A stretch of 64,000 nt of DNA from JAIQFL01 sp035295745 (GTDB lineage: Bacteria; Acidobacteriota; Terriglobia; Bryobacterales; Bryobacteraceae): contig DATGIL010000015.1 in NCBI GenBank assembly GCA_035295745.1, forward strand, positions 267,892 through 331,891, written 5' to 3'. The notes under the pieces were generated by a model, which was given only the letters and a program-made list of their open reading frames with translations, was not told the origin of the DNA and ran no database searches. A program made the position numbers and the translations under genes. Positions 21,792 through 29,768 of the stretch are shown piece by piece; within the stretch, counting starts at the first letter, position 1; each line of letters opens with the position of its first letter.

Positions 21792-23579
21792 TTAGTTCTC
21801 CGCAGGCTTCTCGATTCGATCGATCACCAGGAATTCCTTGGACCCGCGCGTCGGATCGAGTTTGAGTCCGAGTTGCTGGACGAGCGCAGTGAAGATCGTG
21901 GGGCCGGGTGGTTCGTCCGATGCAGTGTCATCCCGGGCCGGTCGATTCAGTAACCCCGGCAAGCTCTCATCGGCCGCGAACATCAGCTTGTAATCGAACA
22001 AACCTTGTAGATCAGTCTGGTTGATCACCGGACGTCCCAGCCCGAAGCTGAGCAACTTGCAATAGTCGTCGAGCGTCATTCCCGGCACTTCCCAGGTGAG
22101 GTTTGGCCCCGAGCGTTTGCTCCGGCTGCTGCCGCAGATCTTCTGGCCCGGCTCGAGTGCGGAGGGATGGGTCGTCATGATGTCGACACAGCTTCCGTTT
22201 TGGGTAGGGTGCAACTTCGTGCCGCCCTTCGCGATGGTAAGCGCGTAGGCCGGACCCTCGCGAAACTCGCGATGGATCTTCAATTGGAAGCGATCTTCCA
22301 GGAGCGCCTGCATCATCGGTCCGCGAAGCAAAGCCGGGCTCACCGCGGACGCGGATGTCGCGCTGACCTGGTAACGTTCCGAATTGATCCACGCGGGCCC
22401 GCCTTCGATGGGTACCACCATCGGCGAGAGCGGATTGTTCTGACCGTTGGCGTACAGGAGATAGGCGCTCGAGATCAAATCTTTGACGGTCCGGCAGGGC
22501 AGGTCGACGCGTCCGGCAGAGGCAGCGCCGCTTCCGTTGCGTCCGCCGTTCCGTCCCCCGCTATTCGGGTCTCTGCAGGGTTTGACCGAGGTCACTTCGA
22601 ATTTTGGAATAGGCTTGCCCTGAGCGCGGAGCAACGGCGCGTGGAGCATGCCTATGACGAAGGGCAGTGCCAATGCCAGGACGCACGCGGAGCCCAGCAA
22701 CAACTTCCTGGTAATGCCCAATTGCGCCGAAAGGCGATTGGCGAGGATCGTCTCGACTCTCTTTCGCAGGTTCGATCCGGTGACTCCGGATACGCATGCC
22801 AGCGGCGACTCCACATACAGCTTGCAAATATTCAGGATGCCTTCGGCGTAGTCAATCGGCTGATTGCCTTGATGGAGGACCTCTTCGTCGCAGGCGCGCT
22901 CGCGCTCCTCGACGAGCCGCGTTCCGATCCACCACACCAGGGGGTGAAACCAGAACAGCGCTTCCACAACCATGTGGATCGCGGAAAAGAGATTGTCGCG
23001 GCGCCGGATGTGCGCGAGTTCATGGGCCATGACTGCGGTGAGTTGTGGGGCAGTGAGGTGCTCCTCGATATTTTGCGGGAGCATCAGGACAGGGTGCAAT
23101 ACGCCAACCACCCCAGGCTCGATGAGAGTGCGCGAGAATCGGATGTCGATCGGACAGCCGGGTGACCTGCGCGATTGGCTCTCGCGCACAGCCGCTCGTA
23201 TGCAAAGCAGGGCCCGCAGCCGTAGCCCCGCGATGACAGAGAGTCCACAGGCCCAGATGCTAGCCGCTAGCAGTCCCGCCCAATTATGAGAGTTGGATTT
23301 CGAGGGTACGGCGGGAAGTGCGGCCGCAAATGGTTCGGCGGCTTCGAAGACTGCATTTGGGACGGTCGCAGCGCCTCGCGCCATCGGGGCTGGTTTCCAT
23401 TCCACGAAGCTTCCCAGGCTCATCAAGAGCGCAAAAGGAACGAGGAATTTCAGCGATGCCGAAAGCCAAAGCCAGAAGCGGACATGGGCCCGATTTTTGC
23501 GCAGCGCCAGTGTCAACAGGCCCGCGCCCACTGCGTACACGGTCGATTGCCAGAGATGATTCATCAGTTGCGACAGCAT
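21792..23579 (-). CDS. BlaR1-type M56 membrane peptidase fused to a DUF3738/TIGR03435-like domain (second of pair)
   Basis: The 595-residue protein has N-terminal membrane helices, then the M56 zinc peptidase motif HELAH at 186-190 with the LTAPQLTAVMAHE context. A further helix follows near residue 300 (LLGSACVLALALPFVIGM). The C-terminal ~270 residues begin PKFEVTSVKPC, typical of the DUF3738/TIGR03435 domain of Solibacter. In BlaR1 the C-terminal domain senses beta-lactams and activates the peptidase; here a different domain is in that place, so the signal is unknown. A Gly/Arg-rich linker (GGRNGGRNG) sits just after the domain start. It lies 10 bases after the first paralogue, in the blaI operon. 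Confidence 0.88.
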   Translation of the reverse strand: MLSQLMNHLWQSTVYAVGAGLLTLALRKNRAHVRFWLWLSASLKFLVPFALLMSLGSFVEWKPAPMARGAATVPNAVFEAAEPFAAALPAVPSKSNSHNWAGLLAASIWACGLSVIAGLRLRALLCIRAAVRESQSRRSPGCPIDIRFSRTLIEPGVVGVLHPVLMLPQNIEEHLTAPQLTAVMAHELAHIRRRDNLFSAIHMVVEALFWFHPLVWWIGTRLVEERERACDEEVLHQGNQPIDYAEGILNICKLYVESPLACVSGVTGSNLRKRVETILANRLSAQLGITRKLLLGSACVLALALPFVIGMLHAPLLRAQGKPIPKFEVTSVKPCRDPNSGGRNGGRNGSGAASAGRVDLPCRTVKDLISSAYLLYANGQNNPLSPMVVPIEGGPAWINSERYQVSATSASAVSPALLRGPMMQALLEDRFQLKIHREFREGPAYALTIAKGGTKLHPTQNGSCVDIMTTHPSALEPGQKICGSSRSKRSGPNLTWEVPGMTLDDYCKLLSFGLGRPVINQTDLQGLFDYKLMFAADESLPGLLNRPARDDTASDEPPGPTIFTALVQQLGLKLDPTRGSKEFLVIDRIEKPAEN

Positions 23580-23589
23580 GACGATTCCC

Positions 23590-25239
23590 TTAATTGGCGT
23601 CCGGCTTTTCGATGTGATCGATCACCAATATGTCGACGGAGGCCTTTTGCGAGGACAACTTGAGGCCGAATTCCTCTTGCATTACGGTCAGGAAATCCTC
23701 GTCGTCGCCCCATTGCATCCCAAAGAAATAAATGCCTTGAAGTCCTGTCTGGTCCACCACGAGCCGATCCACATGACGGTCGAACCGTGACAGGAAATAC
23801 GCAAAGTCCGGCATACTGGCGTGGAAAATCATCGCGGGGCCCGGTGTGGCCGTGCGGTGGCCAATCCTGTTCGGAATGGGGTCGCCTTGCTTGAGTTCGC
23901 GCACCTTCGGTCCGTTCTTGGCCACCGTCAACACGTAAACCGGCATCTCTTTGGTTTCAAAGTGTCCGGTAAAGTGAAAGCGCTCCTTCAACATTCCCTG
24001 AAGCATCCGCCGGAGTTGAGTGGTGCTCGCGGGTCCCGCTGCTTTGGCCTCCACGGTGAACCCGTCGGAATCGAGCCAGGCCGGTCCGCCGGCGATTTGC
24101 CGGTCGGTGAGGCGGTACGCTTCACGAATGAGGCCGCGGCCAGTCACATACCTTGCGGAGACCAGCCCGCTCTCGGCCGTGATCCGCACGTCACCACCGC
24201 TCGGTCCACGCCTGCCGCCGCTTGGCGCATCCATCGGCTTGATGGATGCGGCCTCGAAGGTCGGCGGCTTCTCGGCCTGGGCTTGGGCGCGAATCGCTGG
24301 CACGTTGACGATGCCGATGGCCAAGGGAAGGAGCAAAGCAGCGGCCGCCGCGCTCGCCACCAGGAATTTCTTGGCGCGGGTCATGTTCTGCAAGGTGCGC
24401 GAGGAGAAAATCAATTCGATTCTTTCCCTCAAGTCGGACCCGCCCACGCCCGAAACGCACGCCAGCGATGACTCGAAATAGGCCTTGCAGACGTTGAGGA
24501 TCGCTTCCGCATATTCCCGGGGTTCGTTGCCCGCGTGAAGCACCTCTTCGTCGCAGGCACGTTCGCGCTCCGCCACCAGTCTGGAGCCGATCCACCACAC
24601 CAGCGGATGAAACCAGAACAACGCTTCGACCATCATGTGAGCCGCGGAGAACAGATTGTCGCGGCGCTGCATGTGTGCGAGCTCGTGGGCCACCACGGCG
24701 GCCAATTGTGGCGCGGTCAAGCGCCCTTCGATGCCCTCGGGAATCAGGAGGACCGGCCGGAATACACCGACCACGGCAGGCTCCAGGAGACTGCGTGAGA
24801 AGCGGATATCGACTGGACACGCCGGCCACCTGCCCCACCTGCTATTGCGTACCACGGCGCGGATCCGGAGGCACTCCCGCAAACGCACCAGACACACGGC
24901 TACTAAGCCGCACGCCCAAATCGCGAGCATCGTCACAGTCAACCAGTCGTGCGCACTGCCGGCCAATGGCGCTCCAGGCCTTACCGGAAACGGCTCGCTA
25001 ATCTCGTAGATTGTAGATGCGACCGCCACGGGTACGCTTGTCGGGTTGCCATCCGCCCGGTGAAGGAACTGGCCGGCACTCGTCAGCAGCGCAAAGGGCA
25101 GGAGGAATTTCATCGACGCGCCGAACCATACCCAAAAGCGGACACTGGCACGATTACGGCGCAACGCGAGAATCAACAGTCCCGCACCAAAGGCGAACCA
25201 CGTGGATTGCCACAGATGATTGGTCAGTTCCCGGATCAT
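23590..25239 (-). CDS. BlaR1-type M56 membrane peptidase fused to a DUF3738/TIGR03435-like domain (first of pair)
   Basis: The 549-residue paralogue has the same architecture as the next gene. There are membrane helices (GAGLLILALRRN, MKFLLPFALL), HELAH at 185-189 and a helix near 300 (FLVASAAAAALLLPLAIGIV). The C-terminal domain starts PPTFEAASIKPMDAPSGG. The peptidase active site is intact. By analogy with BlaR1/MecR1 it should cleave or trigger loss of the BlaI-type repressor when its outer domain is engaged. Its start overlaps the blaI stop by four bases, so the two are translationally coupled. The two paralogues probably give two input channels to one repressor. Confidence 0.9.
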   Translation of the reverse strand: MIRELTNHLWQSTWFAFGAGLLILALRRNRASVRFWVWFGASMKFLLPFALLTSAGQFLHRADGNPTSVPVAVASTIYEISEPFPVRPGAPLAGSAHDWLTVTMLAIWACGLVAVCLVRLRECLRIRAVVRNSRWGRWPACPVDIRFSRSLLEPAVVGVFRPVLLIPEGIEGRLTAPQLAAVVAHELAHMQRRDNLFSAAHMMVEALFWFHPLVWWIGSRLVAERERACDEEVLHAGNEPREYAEAILNVCKAYFESSLACVSGVGGSDLRERIELIFSSRTLQNMTRAKKFLVASAAAAALLLPLAIGIVNVPAIRAQAQAEKPPTFEAASIKPMDAPSGGRRGPSGGDVRITAESGLVSARYVTGRGLIREAYRLTDRQIAGGPAWLDSDGFTVEAKAAGPASTTQLRRMLQGMLKERFHFTGHFETKEMPVYVLTVAKNGPKVRELKQGDPIPNRIGHRTATPGPAMIFHASMPDFAYFLSRFDRHVDRLVVDQTGLQGIYFFGMQWGDDEDFLTVMQEEFGLKLSSQKASVDILVIDHIEKPDAN

Positions 25240-25640
25240 TTGGATGGTGGCTTCCTTTCCGCTTTGTGCTGCTGGTCCAGTTTCCTGATGGTCTTCTCCA
25301 GTTCGCGAACATCGTCGAGCGTCAGTTTCCCGGCTTCCGCCAGTTGTGCCATCATCGGTTGCGCGCGCCCCCCGAAAAAACTCAGGATCTCGTCCAAAAG
25401 TCTTAATCGCGTCACATCGCGCGCCACCGTTGGCTCAAATATATCGGCATTCCCGATCTTGCGGACACGCCTCAGCGCCTGTTTGCCTTCCAGCCTGTAG
25501 ACCGTGGTCTGGATGGTGGTGTACGCGGGGCGGGGCTCGGGGAAGGCTTCCTGAATCTCACGAATGGAGGCCTTTCCCTGAGCCCAGAGCGCCTCCAGAA
25601 TCTGCAGTTCGAGCTTGGTAAACTTGGCTGGTTGGTTCAC
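25236..25640 (-). CDS. BlaI/MecI/CopY-family transcriptional repressor
   Basis: The 134-residue winged-helix repressor has the family core FTKLELQILEALWAQG, IREIQEAF, AYTTIQTTVYRLEGK and the C-terminal dimerisation helices. It represses its own operon until a BlaR-type peptidase removes it. The start is GTG at 25640; an inverted-repeat operator begins four bases upstream. That leaves little room for a leader, so the mRNA may be nearly leaderless. It is the first gene of a three-gene operon with the two M56 genes. Note a basic, proline-rich C-terminal tail (KAERKPPSK). Confidence 0.93.
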   Translation of the reverse strand: MNQPAKFTKLELQILEALWAQGKASIREIQEAFPEPRPAYTTIQTTVYRLEGKQALRRVRKIGNADIFEPTVARDVTRLRLLDEILSFFGGRAQPMMAQLAEAGKLTLDDVRELEKTIRKLDQQHKAERKPPSK

Positions 25641-25643
25641 GAT

Positions 25644-25680
25644 CTACTATCTCGCATTTGAGTCTACTATGAGATAGTAG
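25644..25680. promoter_or_regulatory. Predicted BlaI-type operator
   Basis: CTACTATGAGATAGTAG at 25664-25680 is a perfect 7-base inverted repeat with a 3-base spacer, of the form seen in BlaI/MecI operators. A further half-site (CTACTATCTC) lies at 25644-25653 and is also an exact inverse of GAGATAGTAG at 25671-25680. The site abuts the blaI start. It lies some 12 bases left of a TAAAAT box (25692-25697) that may drive the divergent DUF169 gene. Confidence 0.8.
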
Positions 25681-25724
25681 CAACGGCAAGCTAAAATTTC
25701 CGCCGCCACGGTAAGCTGAAAGCG

Positions 25725-26483
25725 ATGAAATCTTATTCCGAAATCGCCCGATCCCTGACCGATTCCCTGCATCTGACCCAGCCCCCCGTCGCGGTATGCC
25801 TGGCGGACCAGGTTCCCGCCGGCGTCGACTCCTGGTCCGGCCACGCCCCCGCCGGCTGCCGTTTCTGGCAAGAAGCCGCCAAGCGGGTGTTTGCGACTTC
25901 CGCCGCCGACCACGCACTTTGCTCGATCGGGCTTTACACCCACAGTCTCGAAATGAGTCCCGCCTCGACTGCGGACTTGGGCGACGCCTTAAAAGTCTTT
26001 GCCGACCTGACGTACGTTCGCGAACAGGATATTGCGGCCATTCCGGTGCTCGCCTCCAAACCCGGCCACGTCATCTACGGACCGTTGTCGGAGATTCCGT
26101 TGCCGCCGGACGTGGTTCTGCTGGTTGTGCAGGCCAGCCAGACACTGATCCTCTCCGAGGCCTCTCAACAACTCGAATCGGGATTGCCGCCAGCCATGGG
26201 CCGTCCTGCCTGCGCCATCATCCCACAAGCACGAAACAGCGGCCGGTCGGCACTCAGCCTGGGATGCTGCGGAGCCCGCGCCTATCTCGATGTACTCACA
26301 GACGACGTGGCCCTTTATGCGGTGCCCGGTGCCGCGATCGATGCATTCGCCGACCGCGTCGCCGCTCTCGCTGGCGCCAATGAAATTCTCACGAAATTCC
26401 ACCAGCTGCGGCGTCGCGACGTCGAGGCAGGGAAGAGTCCCTCGATCAAAGAGTCGTTGGCCGCGATGCAGGCCGCCGGCTGA
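25725..26483 (+). CDS. DUF169 family protein
   Basis: The 252-residue protein fits DUF169: YSEIARSLTDSLHLTQPPVA at the start, a central conserved Cys region (GCRFW, HALCSIG), then PACAIIPQA and LGCCGARAYLDV near the end. The repeated cysteines suggest metal or cofactor binding, but the family has no firm function. It is divergent from blaI and close enough that the inferred operator could also affect it. The next gene converges two bases away. Confidence 0.85.
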   Translation: MKSYSEIARSLTDSLHLTQPPVAVCLADQVPAGVDSWSGHAPAGCRFWQEAAKRVFATSAADHALCSIGLYTHSLEMSPASTADLGDALKVFADLTYVREQDIAAIPVLASKPGHVIYGPLSEIPLPPDVVLLVVQASQTLILSEASQQLESGLPPAMGRPACAIIPQARNSGRSALSLGCCGARAYLDVLTDDVALYAVPGAAIDAFADRVAALAGANEILTKFHQLRRRDVEAGKSPSIKESLAAMQAAG

Positions 26484-26484
26484 G

Positions 26485-27084
26485 CTACATGCCGACGCCG
26501 GCGCTCCACAGCAGATAGCCGATCGCCTGCTTTACGTAGTTCCAGCGCTCCCGAAGTCGCTCCTTGAAGGAATCGTTGCCCAGTTCCTTGCGCGGCGACC
26601 CATACACATTCAGGCCTCGGAACTGCAGCATCTTTTTGACGCGATAGATGTGATAACCGTCGCTCACCACGATGGCCGAATGTAACCCCATGCGCCGCAT
26701 AATTTCGCCCGCCATGGCGGTCGATTCCAGCGTGCTCTCGCCTTCATCCTCCACGATGATCGATTCCGAAGGCACACCGCGCGTCATCAGATAGGCGCGG
26801 CCGACTCCACCCTCTGTGAACACGGGGTCGCCCCCCGCGCCGCCCGTCGTCAGGATCAAAGGTGCAAGGTGGCGGTTGTACAGTTCCCAGGCGTGGTCAA
26901 GCCGTGCACGCAGCACCGGCGAGGGGCGGCCGCGATACTCCGCCGCGCCCAGCACCAGGATGAGGTCCGCAGGTTGTGCTTCATCCCGAGTGGATTGCCG
27001 CCCGATCTGTATGGAGAGATAAACAATCCAGCCCAATAATGCGGTTACTGCCAACAGGATTCCGACCCGTGCGGCCTTTTTCAT
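26485..27084 (-). CDS. YdcF/SanA-like DUF218 membrane protein
   Basis: The 199-residue protein has one N-terminal membrane helix (VGILLAVTALLGWIVYLSI). The DUF218 fold follows, with DLILVLGAAEYRGRPSPVLRAR split into its usual motifs: LVLGA, RLDHAWELY, ILTTGG, VEDEGESTLE with a conserved Glu-Ser-x-x-T, and VVSDGYHIYR. Relatives (ElyC, SanA, YdcF) act at the inner membrane, with links to envelope integrity and undecaprenyl carriers. Divergent from the methyltransferase gene. Confidence 0.88.
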   Translation of the reverse strand: MKKAARVGILLAVTALLGWIVYLSIQIGRQSTRDEAQPADLILVLGAAEYRGRPSPVLRARLDHAWELYNRHLAPLILTTGGAGGDPVFTEGGVGRAYLMTRGVPSESIIVEDEGESTLESTAMAGEIMRRMGLHSAIVVSDGYHIYRVKKMLQFRGLNVYGSPRKELGNDSFKERLRERWNYVKQAIGYLLWSAGVGM

Positions 27085-27123
27085 CTGCGCTATTCTGAAC
27101 GTTCAGAACCCTATTGTAATCAG

Positions 27124-27930
27124 ATGCTGAAGGTTGAGACGATCACCAGCGCCGCGAATCCCCTGCTGAAGGACGTTCGGCGCGCGATCGTACGCGGTGA
27201 ACTCACCGAACAGGGCTGGTGGGTGGCGGAGACCTTTCACTTGCTGGAAGAGGCGTTGCGCAGCGATTGCCGGGTGGTCATGGTTCTTGCGGCGGAGTCC
27301 GTACGTTCGGCCGCGGAGGCCCATGTGCGCCGTCTGAACGGCGTCAGGGTGGTGGTGCTGCCCGATTCCCTGCTGCAGCGGATTTCCGGCACCGAGACCA
27401 GCCAGGGCGTGATGGCGTTGGTAATCCCCCCGGTCTGGAACCTCGACCAGTTGTTTCGCGGACGCCCTTTGCTGGTAGTGCTCGACGGCCTGCAGGACCC
27501 CGGGAATGCAGGCACCATCGTGCGTGCGGCAGAGGCGTTCGGTGCCACCGGCGTCCTCTTCCTCAAGGGAACCGTGAGCCCCTTCCATCCCAAAACGCTG
27601 CGCTCTTCGGCCGGCTCTCTCTTCCGCGTACCGTTCCTGGCCGGTGTGGATCCTGCACTTGCATGTGCCGCGGTCCAACAAAAGCGGGTGGAGCTCTACG
27701 CCGGCGTCCCCGTTCGCAAGGATGCGCCGGGCCGGTCGCTGGCGGACGCTGATCTGACTGCGCCCTGCGGCCTCGTGATCGGCAACGAGGCTCGGGGCGT
27801 GGGCAGCACGTTGCGCTCCGCGGCTTTGGATCTCTCAATACCGACTGTGGGTGTGGAATCCCTGAATGCCGCGGTGGCCGCCGGCATTCTATTGTATGAG
27901 GCGCGGCGTCAAAGAGTGCAGCGATCATGA
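27124..27930 (+). CDS. TrmH/SpoU-family RNA 2'-O-methyltransferase
   Basis: The 268-residue SPOUT methyltransferase has an N-terminal substrate-binding domain (ITSAANPLLKDVRR). The knotted catalytic domain carries the three SpoU motifs: LQDPGNAGTIVRAAEAFGA (motif 1, core DPGNAGTIVR), LVIGNEARGV (motif 2) and SLNAAVAAGILLYEA (motif 3). It probably methylates ribose 2'-OH in rRNA or tRNA using SAM; the exact site is not predictable. Its stop overlaps the rarA start (ATGA), so the two are coupled. Confidence 0.93.
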   Translation: MLKVETITSAANPLLKDVRRAIVRGELTEQGWWVAETFHLLEEALRSDCRVVMVLAAESVRSAAEAHVRRLNGVRVVVLPDSLLQRISGTETSQGVMALVIPPVWNLDQLFRGRPLLVVLDGLQDPGNAGTIVRAAEAFGATGVLFLKGTVSPFHPKTLRSSAGSLFRVPFLAGVDPALACAAVQQKRVELYAGVPVRKDAPGRSLADADLTAPCGLVIGNEARGVGSTLRSAALDLSIPTVGVESLNAAVAAGILLYEARRQRVQRS

Positions 27931-29240
27931 GCCTCTTCGACACCACGCCGCCACTCGCACCCGAGCCTGGTGGTGCCAAACGTCCTCTTGCGGAACGGAT
28001 GCGTCCCGAGCGCCTCGAAGACTATATCGGGCAGGAACACATCCTCGGGCCGGGGAAGCCGCTACGCCGCCAGATCGAGCGTGATGAACTGACCTCCATC
28101 ATTTTGTGGGGACCGCCGGGCGTCGGAAAGACCACGCTCGCTAAACTGATTGCCGGCGTCACACGCTGTGAATTCATCCCGTTCAGCGCGGTGTTGAGCG
28201 GCATCAAGGAAATTAAAGCGGTGATGGCGGATGCCGAGAAACTCCGCCGCCTGGGCCGTCGCACCATCCTCTTCATCGATGAGATCCATCGCTTCAACAA
28301 GGCCCAGCAGGACGCATTTCTACCATACGTGGAACGGGGCGACATCATCTTAATTGGCGCGACCACCGAGAACCCGTCGTTTGAGGTGATCTCAGCACTG
28401 CTTTCGCGATCGCGGGTCTATGCCTTGCGCGGCCTCACGGTCCCCGAGGTAGTGACTCTGTTGGGGCGGGCACTCCCGGTCATCGGGCTGGAGGCCTCGC
28501 CCGAGCTGCTGGAGCAGATCGCCATCTACGCTAACGGCGACGCCCGCCAGGCGTACAACACGCTGGAAGCGGCCGCGGCTGCGTCCTCCGGACAACTCAC
28601 GGAGGCCGCGGTCCAGGACGCCATGCAGCGCAAGGTGCTGCTGTACGACAAGGGCGGCGAGGAACATTTCAATCTGATCTCGGCGCTGCACAAATCGGTG
28701 CGGTCGAGCGATGTGGATGCGGCGCTGTATTGGCTCTCGCGCATGTTGGAGGCGGGTGAGGACCGCTTGTACATCGCTCGCCGCCTGATTCGCATGGCCA
28801 GCGAGGATATCGGATTGGCCGATCCGCGCGCTCTGGAGCAGGCTGTTGCCGCGATGCAAGCGGTCCATTTTCTCGGTATTCCCGAGGGCGACCTGGCGTT
28901 GGGACAGGCCGTAATTTATCTCTCGATGGCGCCCAAGTCGGATGCGGCATATCGTGCCATGGGCGCAATTCATGCCGACGTGGAGAAGACCATCGCCGAA
29001 CCCGTTCCCATGAATCTGCGCAATGCGGTGACGCGCGCCATGAAGGAGTGGGGATACTCGCAGGGCTACGAGCATGCCCACAAATTTGAGGACGGTGTGC
29101 CTGGAATGGAATGCCTGCCGCCATCGTTGGCCGGCCATCGCTACTACCACCCGACCGATCGCGGCGTGGAGAAGAGGATTGGCGAGAGATTGGAGGAGGT
29201 CCGCCGCTTGAAAGAGGAGAAGCGCGAAGACAGGAAATGA
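27927..29240 (+). CDS. rarA: Replication-associated recombination ATPase RarA (MgsA)
   Basis: The 437-residue AAA+ ATPase is related to clamp-loader subunits. It has RMRPERLEDYIGQEHIL at the N-terminus, Walker A GPPGVGKTTL, Walker B FIDEIHRFNK, sensor GATTENPSFE, and the C-terminal RarA tetramerisation region including HKSVRSSDVDAALYWLSRML. RarA acts at stalled replication forks. Its length is normal. ATGA overlap with the upstream methyltransferase; the next gene starts two bases after the stop, so this is a three-gene operon. Confidence 0.96.
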   Translation: MSLFDTTPPLAPEPGGAKRPLAERMRPERLEDYIGQEHILGPGKPLRRQIERDELTSIILWGPPGVGKTTLAKLIAGVTRCEFIPFSAVLSGIKEIKAVMADAEKLRRLGRRTILFIDEIHRFNKAQQDAFLPYVERGDIILIGATTENPSFEVISALLSRSRVYALRGLTVPEVVTLLGRALPVIGLEASPELLEQIAIYANGDARQAYNTLEAAAAASSGQLTEAAVQDAMQRKVLLYDKGGEEHFNLISALHKSVRSSDVDAALYWLSRMLEAGEDRLYIARRLIRMASEDIGLADPRALEQAVAAMQAVHFLGIPEGDLALGQAVIYLSMAPKSDAAYRAMGAIHADVEKTIAEPVPMNLRNAVTRAMKEWGYSQGYEHAHKFEDGVPGMECLPPSLAGHRYYHPTDRGVEKRIGERLEEVRRLKEEKREDRK

Positions 29241-29241
29241 G

Positions 29242-29682
29242 ATGACGCACCAGACATTGGTTTTTTTAGGCGGGACCTGCGGCAACAACAAGTGGCGCGA
29301 GTCGTTCACCGCCGAGTTAGTACGGAGAGGGTTTCCCGGAAACGGAATCTTCAATCCGGTGGTCCCCGATTGGACACCGGAGGCGCAGCTGGCTGAGGAT
29401 CGCGCCAAAGACGAAGCGTGGATGAATCTCTTCTATATCGCCGATCCCCGGCAGGAGAGTTCACCGGTCAGCGTATATTCGATTGTGGAAGCGGTAATGG
29501 GTCTGTACGACAGTCCGGATCGCACGCTGGTCGTGTTCGATCTCACCGGGATTTCGGGCCACGTGCTCAAGGCATTGCAAAAGACGTACGCGGATTTGAA
29601 GAAGAGGTTCCCGAGTCGGGCGATCTTCGACAATCGTGGGGACGCCTTAGATTTCCTGCTACAAGGCTTGGCGCATAGATAG
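29242..29682 (+). CDS. Nucleoside 2-deoxyribosyltransferase-like protein
   Basis: The 146-residue protein begins TLVFLGGTCGNNKWRESF and includes GIFNPVVPDWTPEAQ, FYIADPRQESSPVSVYSIVE and RTLVVFDLTGISGHVLKALQ (cores FNPVVPDW and VSVYSIVE). This layout matches nucleoside 2-deoxyribosyltransferase/DUF4406-type Rossmann domains, in which a Glu acts as nucleophile; Glu in SIVEAVMG is the best candidate. It may act in nucleotide salvage or small-molecule signalling. Last gene of the rarA operon. Confidence 0.7.
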   Translation: MTHQTLVFLGGTCGNNKWRESFTAELVRRGFPGNGIFNPVVPDWTPEAQLAEDRAKDEAWMNLFYIADPRQESSPVSVYSIVEAVMGLYDSPDRTLVVFDLTGISGHVLKALQKTYADLKKRFPSRAIFDNRGDALDFLLQGLAHR

Positions 29683-29687
29683 TGACT

Positions 29688-29748
29688 GTGGCGCAGACAT
29701 TCCTGTCTGCCGCGTCGACACTCAGGTCGACGCTTTTCGGATGTCTGC
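29688..29748 (+). repeat. Two-hairpin intergenic repeat, copy C
   Basis: Hairpin 1 is GCAGACA-ttcc-TGTCTGC, perfect and of the copy B type. Hairpin 2 is GTCGACA-ctca-GGTCGAC with one mismatch at the loop-closing pair. It lies in the gap between convergent genes. Confidence 0.85.
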
Positions 29749-29768
29749 CCCAGTTGAGAGCTATTGGA

